Assembly (NCBI GenBank): GCA_036924285.1
Contig: JAYKYS010000002.1
Location: 36,130,501-36,194,500, forward strand
DNA: 64,000 nucleotides
DNA from: Asterella californica
Taxonomy: Eukaryota > Streptophyta > Marchantiopsida > Marchantiales > Aytoniaceae
Reading direction: 5' to 3'
Of the stretch, positions 55,834 to 64,000 are shown piece by piece. Below the pieces are notes generated by a model. That model saw only the letters and a program-made list of their open reading frames with translations, was not told the origin of the DNA and searched no databases. Within the stretch, counting starts at the first letter, position 1, and each line of letters opens with the position of its first letter. Position numbers and translations under genes: made by a program.

Positions 55834-56043
55834 ATGTCAAATTGGAAGATCAATTTCATCGAGGAGCTTTTCGTCGGAAAGAGAGTACATTGGACGAGGA
55901 TTATCCATCGTCATGTACAGAAGCTGTGGTCTGAAGATGACATGATGTACATCGGAACATTTATCTCAGTTTTCTACATGGGCATGGGAATGCTCACCGA
56001 CGTCGATAAGAAAAGAAACTTGAGAAATATGGAAAAAGCCTAA
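55834..56043 (+). CDS. Hypothetical 69-aa ORF
   Basis: ATG at 55834, amphipathic with KRVHWTRIIHRHVQKL and YIGTFISVFYMGMGM stretches. I do not recognise a family. It may be a remnant of a gag-like leader protein of the adjoining element. Support is weak. Confidence 0.2.
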   Translation: MSNWKINFIEELFVGKRVHWTRIIHRHVQKLWSEDDMMYIGTFISVFYMGMGMLTDVDKKRNLRNMEKA

Positions 56044-58421
56044 TGCGATAGTGCTAAGTACCACTCTAATAGCAAGTAGTGTCATTGTGCACTGTCTAGA
56101 TATTCCACAATGTGACAGCGAAACAAGTAGAGGCAAGTTTAGGAAACATCTCGCATTTGACTATGGTTCTAACGGATGGATTGAAGTTAAAATTTACTTT
56201 TTTTTTAAGTGTAAGTTGCAAATAAGATAAGTTATTGTGAATGCGCACCGCCTTTCAATCATAATCAGTCGGTTAAACATACCTTCTTAATATCAGTTCG
56301 GTATAAAACTTAGCTAAAAAAGTTATACGGATATTGTTTATCCGACGTATCCAAGTTTTAAGCCTGTTTAAACTAAGTTATGATTATTAACTTCTAAGAG
56401 TATTCTTATCGCAAAGCAATAATTGGAGAGTTAACGGCATATTTAGTGTTCACGCTATACCATAAAGGTTCTAGAAACATAGAACTCTCTACCGCAGCGA
56501 CGTTAACAAAAGCAAGAACCATGGTGTCCATCCAAGTTCCTCACCGTGATAAAAAAATCATCATTTTCACCCTCTTTCAAGAGGGGAAATATGCAAGCTC
56601 TTTAATTTATATCTTATTTTTTTGTCTGGAAAGGTTAATGTAATAAATTAAATATTTAATTTATATTCTATTATTTATTAATGAAATATTTATAGCAAAA
56701 TGAAAGCATTTTTGTGCGTGACATTTATGGTTTCATTTGTTTAAGAGATGTAAGTGTCCATAGAATAAAAATGCTTATTATTGTAGACTTTAAACGTTTC
56801 AAAAATAGAAAAATTTTCGTTCTCAGTCAAACTTCTTTAAATTTTACAGTAAATTTTCTATTTTGACTTTTCTTTTGACTTTCTCTCATCATCTAAAGTC
56901 TACTCAGTCTTTAATAAGGATGAGTAGGGTTATGGGCATTTCGGTGGTGTACGAACAGTATTGTGTAAAATCTGAAAGAGTCAATTCATCTTAATTTTTT
57001 TGCATAAATTTTTCTCTAAATCAAATGAGAAATAATAGCTTCTGATCATTTTTAACTTATCTCAGCTATTGTTTTTTTCCTTCATCTACCAAAATTTCAC
57101 TTTGGATGCATATTTAGCTCAACAATTAATTCAACTTCAACAGAAACCACATACCGTAATTTCAAACCAAAAATCAACCCAAGAGAGTTTCAGAACACAT
57201 GTACCACGGCTGCAGTGAGTAACGTGTGTATTATAGTGCAACGCTACTGAAATCGCTAATTTAGAGTATTAAAATAAAGGCGAGTTAGCGTCTCCGATAG
57301 ACATCTACGTGTTTCTTAATCTATAATAGCGGTGGAGATGCCATAAGATAGCGAGCTACTAGCGATCGATGTATTTCTGAACTCGGTTTCCAACCGTCTA
57401 CCATGTTTTCAGGAAAATAACCAGTTAAAAATACACCAAGTAACAGTGCTGTCCGGACTATGGTCCCACAGTAGTCGTATTGACCTTGTCAACAAAATCC
57501 TCCAGATCCTGTAGTCCGGGCGCCGTGGGGTCGAGTCCTCCTGGCGGGGGGACTCATGCTGGGCAAAGGCAGCAGCATACGGTTGCAGAAAGCCCCACAG
57601 CGAAAAGAGGCCTAAAAAAAAATACAAAAACAATCCTCCAGTTCGAGAGGAAATGGCAAGATGTCATCGAAGAAGCAAACACGGCATTAACCTTCAGAAG
57701 ATGGGGAATGGTCGTCCGTCGTCCTCCGGAAAAGTAGCCAGACTTCTTTGCCAGACTTCAAGCATCCTCGAGCTCAGTTGTCTGTCATGATTTCTGATCG
57801 TTCATCACTTTGAGTAAAGTTTTTGAACCACGATCCATTCTGCTCTCTCCTGCGCTTAGTGGGCACTGCTACAGTTGAGCTTACACCGTCATATATTCAA
57901 TTGGGTTGTTGACTGATGAGGTGATGCGCGATGTCAGAACCTATAGAACTTTCGCCTGAGCTTTGTTCTGTTGAGGATGCTGGATAAGGAGCAACATTGC
58001 GTGGGAGTCCCGTTTGCTTGCGGAGTTGGGCACAGAGAAGGGTGAGAGAAGACGCAGGAATATGAACTTTCCGTGCACCGCACACTGACTCGACTCGTTG
58101 GTTAGGGTCATTCTGCTGGTAGAAATGACGAGGTAGTAAGAGTAGGGTGAAGAAGGTTTACGTTTCCTTTGTGGACTTTGTGGCCACTGTTGGACGATCA
58201 CGAGGGTACACGGATATGAAACGTGGAAGGATTCAAGCAGGCAAGCATGGGAGGGAGCAGTGCTCCGAATCATGGACGGATGGCGATGACAGCATGGTAG
58301 GAGACGGATGACCGGACTTATGTGCACGATTTGCAGACGAGAAATTGCAGGAATTGAGCTACTCCTAGGAGTAGCTTTTCACTGATTTCTATGACAGGGA
58401 AGCTCTGATCGGGAGGGCGCC
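56044..58421. other. AT-rich intergenic DNA and upstream region of the ENT gene
   Basis: No gene is supported. 56180-57200 is very AT-rich. The last few hundred bases before 58422 should contain the ENT promoter and 5' UTR. The sequence GGGTCGAGTCC at 57529-57539 resembles a tRNA B-box, but no cloverleaf could be drawn. Confidence 0.45.
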
Positions 58422-59744
58422 ATGGGCTGGACCAGGAGCAAACCTGGCGAAACTCTTTCTTCTGAGGCAGGCCCTCCCAAGGATGAGGCCAATTTGGCCC
58501 TCCTGACCTACTTTGCTCTGGGAGTGAGCTACTTACTCCCTTGGAATGCTTTCATCTCCGCTGTGGATTACTTCGAATATCTCTACCCTAACTCGCAAAT
58601 AGATCGGGTGTTCACCGTTTCGTATTTGTTGCCGAGCCTCGTCGTACTGTGCTGGTTGCTCACGCACAGCGGGCAGACTTCTTCTCGTTTCCGGATCAAT
58701 CTCGGTCTGGTAATGGTCCTCTGCTCCGTTCTTGTTGTACCCTTCATAGACGCCGTGGTTATAAGTGGAGATGGAGGCGGGGACAATAAATTTGCGCATT
58801 TTGTGACGGTAGTAGCACTGGCTGTCGCTGGAATGGGAGACGCAATGGTGCAGGCGAGTATTATTGGGGTGGCAGGAGAGCTACCTGATCGGTACATGCA
58901 GGCGATAGTTACGGGGACAGCTGCCTGTGGAGTCCTGATTTCTTTCCTGCGGATAGTAACAAAAGCGGCTTTGCCTCAGGACGTGCAGGGGCTGCGCACA
59001 AGTGCTAATATTTACTTCGTCATAGGTGCAGGTTTCATCATTTTATGCATGGTAGCTTACAGTCAGGTTCACAAGCTCGCGGTTATGGTTCACTACGAAG
59101 GATTGAGAAACGCTAGGGTTGGGAGCGGTAACGCCGAGACACAAGATTTGGAGACCGACAGTAGAACGTTGCTTGTTAAGGAAAGGAACGCTGGAAGCGA
59201 GAATTACACGTCGATTGCAAACTCACCGTCTTCATCAGTTGATATTAGTGCAAAGGGCTTGGTGCAGGCTTTCGTGCCATTGAAATGGCTATCGGGCTCT
59301 TTCGTCTTGATCTACGGCATTACCTTGAGTATATATCCTGGCTTCTTGGCTGAAGATGTGCATTCGGCATTCTTTAGAGACTGGTACGGAATCCTGCTGA
59401 TTGCGACTTTTAACGTCTTTGATCTGGTGGGGAAGTCCGCCACTGTACTCTACACTCCCCAAACGCAGCAAGCTACGGTGGTTGGGTCTCTCGCCAGGCT
59501 TCTGTTCTTCCCCTTGTTCGGAGCTTGCCTGCACGGACCAAAATCTTTCCGGACTGAGGGCCCTGTGTTTTGCTTGACTGCATTGCTTGGGCTCACGAAT
59601 GGATACTTCACGTCCACTGGTTTCATCATTGGTCCCAAGATTGTGGCCGCTGACGAAGTTGAGAGAGCCGGCACGATCATGGTCATATCTCTAATTTTGG
59701 GCCTGACGCTGGGTTCTTTAGTGAGCTGGGTGTGGGTAATTTAG
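58422..59744 (+). CDS. ENT: Equilibrative nucleoside transporter, plant type
   Basis: Intronless frame of 440 codons; the start lies in a strong context (GCCATGG). ENT proteins carry nucleosides across membranes; plant ENT1-type members, which it most resembles, act at the plasma membrane or tonoplast and can be proton-coupled. About 11 membrane segments are visible: 26-48 (ending PWNAFISA), 62-80, 92-114, 125-150, 157-180, 195-215, then a hydrophilic loop (about 216-285), 288-310, 322-342, 353-372, 383-408 and 416-440. Family signatures include SYLLPWNAFISAVDYFEYLY, GVAGELPDRYMQAIVTGTAA, SLARLLFFPLF and LTNGYFTSTGFIIGPKI, with the typical ending SLVSWVWVI. Length matches the family. No defects are seen, so it is probably functional. 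Absence of introns in an intron-bearing genome might indicate a retrocopy or an ancestral intronless member. Confidence 0.95.
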   Translation: MGWTRSKPGETLSSEAGPPKDEANLALLTYFALGVSYLLPWNAFISAVDYFEYLYPNSQIDRVFTVSYLLPSLVVLCWLLTHSGQTSSRFRINLGLVMVLCSVLVVPFIDAVVISGDGGGDNKFAHFVTVVALAVAGMGDAMVQASIIGVAGELPDRYMQAIVTGTAACGVLISFLRIVTKAALPQDVQGLRTSANIYFVIGAGFIILCMVAYSQVHKLAVMVHYEGLRNARVGSGNAETQDLETDSRTLLVKERNAGSENYTSIANSPSSSVDISAKGLVQAFVPLKWLSGSFVLIYGITLSIYPGFLAEDVHSAFFRDWYGILLIATFNVFDLVGKSATVLYTPQTQQATVVGSLARLLFFPLFGACLHGPKSFRTEGPVFCLTALLGLTNGYFTSTGFIIGPKIVAADEVERAGTIMVISLILGLTLGSLVSWVWVI

Positions 59745-60931
59745 ATCTCCGAACGACCGTGTGGGTGGTATCCAATTGCCTTGAAGAACCTCTCGAGTGG
59801 AGACCGGATCTTGTGGATATTGGCGGGAAGACTTCTGTTACCGATACTGAGAGGTCGCTCCTCCAACCTTGTAATACAGTCTTTAATCTCATCAGCACAT
59901 GGTAATTCCATTGCGACAGCAGGAGAGTTTTGATTGTGCACAAATCGGGTCGTGTGGATGCAAATATCCTGCGTCTTCGATGCTGTTAAAGTGGAGTGTA
60001 GGTAAACTTCCTCTGTTTGTACAGCATTTGCTTCATCTTTGTTGAAAAGATACTGAGATGACGACGTAGTCCTCTATTCTTCTCCAAAGCGTCGTCAGTT
60101 TTCAGTGAATGGGCCTCTAGAATGAGGGCCGTTCAGTATTAACATCCATCTTATGTCTTTGTTTTGCCGGTTCAGATGAGTCCTTGTGTATTTGGGAAGA
60201 TGCATCAGACGGGTACATTCGTGCAGTGAGGTGACCGGAGTGGAAGTCCTCGCGTTCGTTCCCCTCAGTATTTATGTACGATAGCAATCTCCCGTGTGTG
60301 TCGGATCCTTAAACCGTAGCTCGCACTGAGAACGGCCTCCTTGACTGATCACATACTCCGAGAAGCTCCAAGAAGACAAAAAGCTTGCTCTGATTGCACC
60401 CGGATGATGGTATCGGCAGTTGTTTCCAACGAACTCTGAAGAGCCAGTCATGACCTTCCCCTATGAAAGGCAGCAGGGAATCATTTCTCCCCTACCTCAG
60501 CTCGTTCTTTTCGTTTTCTTTAGCCGCGACGAGGGGACACCCGGCGAGATAACAGTCTATTAGAACGACGGGAAACCGTCAACCAGGAGCAAGAAGGCCT
60601 CAGTGCCTCACCATTTGTCGGACCACGACAGCTAGCAGGTCGCGGTAGACAGTAGACGACACTTAAACGATGGAAGTAGACCAAAAAGAGGACGAAAACA
60701 GCCATTGGGTACTGAGAAGATAAAATAGCTAAGCTGGGCATTAAAGAGACTATGAGGCTGGGCAGGTACAGGCGGAAGATGGCGGAGTGGACCCGGGAAG
60801 AATGTCGTCTAATGACGCAAGGTATCCGGGTTCACCTACTCTCGACCCTGGACAATATGCTTAAGAGCTGGAAAGCGGTTCGCAGTAACCTAGCGGGAGC
60901 AGGCCTTTAATGCCAGGGGACTTATCTTCGC
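59745..60931. other. 3' flank of ENT and intergenic DNA
   Basis: No supported coding sequence. The first several hundred bases presumably include the ENT 3' UTR. The open frames at 59943-59683 and 60741-60520 (both - strand) have no recognisable family. Confidence 0.5.
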
Positions 60932-61277
60932 GGCTAGTGGTTGAGTTGTGGCAAAAGGGGAAGCAGAGTGACGAACAAGAAAAGAAGGAGGAAATAGGTA
61001 ACTTAAAAAGAGAAAATCCCGCCACGCTAAATTCGCTAAAACTTAAAGACTTATGATACTCAATAAGAGAGACTTCACTCCTTCTCTCTCTAGGAGGATC
61101 TGAATTGGCTAGTGATTGAGCTGTGACAAAAAACGAAGCAGATTGAAGAACAAGAAAAGAAAGAGATAATAGGTAGCTTAAGAAAAGAAAAGTTCACCAT
61201 GCTAAACTCGATAAAGCTTAAAGACCTACGGGACTCGATGAGAGGGACTTCACTCCTTCTCCCCCTAGGAGAATCAG
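60932..61277. repeat. Two-unit tandem repeat (about 173 bp) at a LINE 5' edge
   Basis: Unit 1 (60932-61106) and unit 2 (61107-61277) share GGCTAGTG, TTAAAGAC, GAGAGACTTCACTCCTTCTC-like and CTAGGAG landmarks at moderate divergence. Unit 2 runs into the LINE 3' coding remnant. It may be a 5'-monomer arrangement or a local duplication. Confidence 0.75.
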
Positions 61278-62065
61278 AATCGAGAAAAGATAAAGCATCG
61301 GGAAGATTGACAAGATGGACGGAGGAGGTGCAAGTTATCGCTGGAGGATTGCAGAATAGTAAGAGCTGGACTTGGGAAAAAGAGAATCGTCTATGAGAGG
61401 ATGGAAGCTCGAACTAAGGGATTGGAAGGATCTACTAACAGAAATCACCTCTGACTGCGAAAGTCTTAATGAACGATGGGGGGTGAGGGACTCCGATATG
61501 CAATGAAAAGATCGATGGAGGAAAGTGTGGCAGATGAGAGAAACAATGAGAACTAACACCTGGTTGTGGAGATTGCTAAATAGAGGCTTCTTCACCAATC
61601 GTCGAGTTTGTAAATGAGAATTGGTGACAAGAACTATTCGAGAGACTGCAGTGAGATAGAGATGCTTGATCACTTATTTTGGAAATGTCCTTTGGTCAAA
61701 GGAAGATGGAGGAGGTTCAAACTACGCGAGCTGGGATGCGAGCTTGGTTACGAGAAGGGGAGCGTACTTCTCGAGACGATAGATAAGACGTTAAATACGA
61801 GGAAGCTCAACCCTACCCTGCTCTACATCTTGGTAGAACACACCCAAGTGACACGAAAAGAAAGAGCGGATTGGATATTTAGAGGACAAAAGACTGATTG
61901 ATCTACGGCTAGGATTCTGGCTGAGATAGTTAAAACAATGTGGGCGGGTCTTAATGAAGATACGAGCCTTAACAACAGAAAGGTCTGGGAAAAGATGATG
62001 CTGAACCTCGGGAAAATGCAAAGAAACCTGTGGGCGAGAACAAAAGGGGCACAAGATCAGATCTA
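61278..62065 (+). pseudogene. LINE (non-LTR) 3' end: reverse-transcriptase zinc-binding region
   Basis: Reads MRTNTWLWRLLNRGFFTNRR (about 61548-61607), a stop and frame change, then EIEMLDHLFWKCPLVKGRWR (about 61656-61715). The H-L-F-W-x-C-P-x-x-K-x-x-W pattern is the zf-RVT motif found at the C-terminus of plant LINE reverse transcriptases. Further C-terminal sequence with WIFRGQKTD and LNLGKMQRNLW extends to about 62065. The reverse transcriptase itself is not present, so this is a 5'-truncated copy, the usual state of LINE insertions. Confidence 0.65.
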
Positions 62066-62654
62066 GAATAGAATCGATCCTCGATGAATCAGCAATCCAA
62101 GACGTGTAAGGCGATCAGAGAAAGGAGCAAGAGTAAGTGGAACGATACCGAATCGGAGGAGCCTGGGCAGAAGAAGAGTAATATGCGAATGTCTGCTCAC
62201 GGTAGCTACGGCCCGAACCTAATTCTTTGTATCTTCGACTGCGGTCGGGGCAATCATGAGGGGAGATCGTGCGAGGGCGTCGCGTTGAGGTGAGGCGGAC
62301 GAATCAAGACCTTGCATGTCATGCACAACTACAGAGACACTATCAGAAAATTCCAAGACATGATTAGGGTGATGAATTACTCGTGGACCGTGCAGAAAGC
62401 CAAGAACGAGAGAGTTTGCACGGTCGATCACAAGTGTCCGAGGATGATCAACAAAGAACTTGGGTCGGGCGACGAGAACGCTCCTCCAGACGAGCGAGGC
62501 GACGAGGACGGACGATGACATCGAGCGTAAGGTGCGCACTAGGGAGAATGTGTGTGTCGCTAGAATGGGGAGGGCAAGCGAGAGCGAGGTAGGGCTTCCA
62601 GTCGTGCAGGAATCTCCGGATCTGGGGGTTTGCTATGGATCCCGGCCGACCACT
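62066..62654. other. Unassigned DNA with short + strand frames
   Basis: Frames at 62084-62293 and 62312-62518 are charged and low in hydrophobic residues; neither matches a family I know. No clear poly-A tail marks the LINE end. Confidence 0.3.
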
Positions 62655-62691
62655 TGTAGAGGGGTGAAACGATGAGTTTCACCCCTCTACA
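62655..62691. repeat. Perfect 16-bp hairpin with 5-nt loop
   Basis: TGTAGAGGGGTGAAAC, loop GATGA, GTTTCACCCCTCTACA. The arms match at all 16 positions. It could be a small palindromic element or the folded end of a foldback transposon. There is no run of T after it and no gene before it to suggest a terminator. Confidence 0.85.
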
Positions 62692-63551
62692 TAGCTGTGT
62701 GGCTCCCATAGCCGGAAATAAAATTTGACATCCGACCCACTGTGGTCATTTAAATTAAATTAAAATAAAAAAATGAGAAGATCTAATCTACCTCATACAG
62801 AATCCAAACTGTACTCGCGACAGTGTGGGACCAAGAGCAATATGTCTTGTCTAGCTATCTCAAGCTCTTTCGAAGCTTGGAATAGCTAGACTAGACAGAC
62901 TGCATCTTTTTCTATGTCAAACTGATCTTAACCATCAAAGAATATTTTGGATTGAGTCGATACTGCTTTTGTCGTACATGTATTGATCTTTCGATGAGAT
63001 CAGTATGATATTCTCCTCACTGCGTAGGTATCCCTTTCATGTGCTCCACAGTCCAGACGAAGACATCTTGGTAATGGATCAGCAGCTGACGACAGACTTC
63101 CAACTCTTCTTTGCACTACAACAGAAATCTTTAAGCTCTTTCTTTCGCTTATCACTAAGTCTTGGGATGCTCCTAGAAGTACTATACCATCTGTATGGCT
63201 GGTCTCTGCACTGCCATGACCTAGCTGTGATTGCTATTCCGTCTCGTTTGTACCTTCTTCTTCTTCATCGACATCGTGGCACTGAAGACAGTTGACCATT
63301 GAATAAGGGTCCCCCTTCCATTCATTTGCGCTGCTCGTTGATGAATCAGATCCGGAAGTGTAGCCTGCATCAATCAAATCTGTTTCACCCTGATGAGTTA
63401 TCTTCTTCCAGGATACTACCACAGCCTTATCTGTCGGTTTCTGTGGATCTTTAAACTATAAACAGTGTCGATACCAATCTGTTAGTACTTTGACATCATA
63501 CAACCACGGCCTCCCAATCAAATTTGATAACCAGACTAAACCAAAGGACGC
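62692..63551. other. Intergenic DNA, no gene seen
   Basis: An imperfect palindrome around TCTAGCTAT ... ATAGCTAGA lies at about 62848-62890. The short frames at 63005-63295 (+) and 63422-63234 (-) overlap each other on opposite strands and have no recognisable family. Confidence 0.4.
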
Positions 63552-64000
63552 TGTCGGGTTGAGAGTCTTCCTGAGAAGGGCGAACCTTTTGGCTGTGATA
63601 TGAGCTTGAAGGCTGTGTTTAATCTTCTCAGAGAAGCGTTGGGCTTCAGGCTGTGGCTGGTTTACTCAAAAGATAGGCTTCAGGTCTCAAGGTGATACTA
63701 AAAAAACACTCATATAAGTCTATTGGCTCTTCTGATATGTTCAGGAAGCAAGGTTCAGGCTTGACTAGCAATGATAAGATCAGATGACGAACTTTGACAC
63801 TCAAGATTGAGAAATATGTGAAGGTTCAGACTTCAGAACTCCTCCTACATGCCAATGAGGTCCTACTTGGTACACATACGAAGTTTCAGCTTCAGATCAA
63901 TTCAGAGCACTAAGATATGAGCAGAAATTTTCTGAGTAGAGAAATTACGGCAGTTTCTGGTACCCAGACAGCTATTTCGACCTATAACAGGGAATTGGCT
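63552..64000 (-). repeat. Partial gypsy LTR, runs off the window
   Basis: On the + strand it begins TGTCGGGTTGAGAGT and stays collinear with the LTR copies at 16921 and 41029 up to the window end (shared GGCTGTGATATGAGCTTGAA and GATTGAGAAATATGTGAAGG). By analogy with the copy at 41029, the element's body, if present, would lie beyond the right edge. Confidence 0.8.

Noticed and set aside
57500..57560. tRNA gene or tRNA-derived SINE
   Set aside because: A B-box-like GGGTCGAGTCC is present, but no cloverleaf or convincing A-box could be drawn.
1..64000. CRISPR array, bacterial operon or organelle genes
   Set aside because: No regularly spaced repeats, no ribosome-binding-site-led gene clusters, no organelle gene families.

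Overview
The window looks like nuclear DNA from a streptophyte plant with a retrotransposon-rich genome. A non-seed plant such as a bryophyte or lycophyte is my best guess, but the sequence does not fix the species. The evidence is a plant-type IWR1/RDM4 (DMS4) gene with phase-consistent spliceosomal introns, a plant-type equilibrative nucleoside transporter (ENT), and many nested Ty3/gypsy and Ty1/copia elements. There are no bacterial-style operons, and I saw no clear tRNA or rRNA gene.

Region 1 (about 1-10,900) is one host gene on the + strand. It is assembled here from 11 short exons (878-10892) that join into a 352-residue IWR1/RDM4-like protein. Its homologues are nuclear import/assembly factors of RNA polymerase II and, in plants, also act in Pol IV/V silencing. 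Intron 7 (about 4.1 kb) carries a decayed LINE reverse transcriptase on the - strand and duplicated blocks. Intron 8 (about 3.0 kb) carries an intact antisense ORF of 397 codons whose 5' end is tandemly duplicated.

Region 2 (about 10,900-25,600) is intergenic and mostly transposon wreckage: a chromovirus LTR and chromodomain remnant; a Ty1/copia gag-protease remnant split by a solo LTR; a truncated copy of an unusual element dense in the word GAAGAC/GTCTTC; and signs of an inversion.

Region 3 (25,624-39,930) is a + strand Ty3/gypsy element whose middle has been replaced by a young - strand Ty3/gypsy element (27,381-37,959). The young element has 2,284-bp LTRs, long gag-protease and pol ORFs, and an extra small ORF inside its LTRs.

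Region 4 (39,931-55,540) begins with a CACTA-like transposase fragment. A 5'-truncated - strand gypsy element follows, interrupted by a complete 5,646-bp copy of the GAAGAC-rich element with TG...CA ends and a 5-bp target duplication. It meets, head to head, a + strand gypsy pol remnant with its 3' LTR.

Region 5 (about 55,500-64,000) contains an AT-rich stretch, the intronless ENT gene (58,422-59,744), a LINE 3' end, a perfect hairpin, and the start of another gypsy LTR that runs off the window.

Only two genes (IWR1/RDM4 and ENT) are confident host genes. The intron-8 ORF is a candidate third. The best leads for something undescribed are the GAAGAC-rich TG...CA element with its gag-like/coiled-coil protein, and the LTR-encoded duplicated small domain of the young gypsy element.
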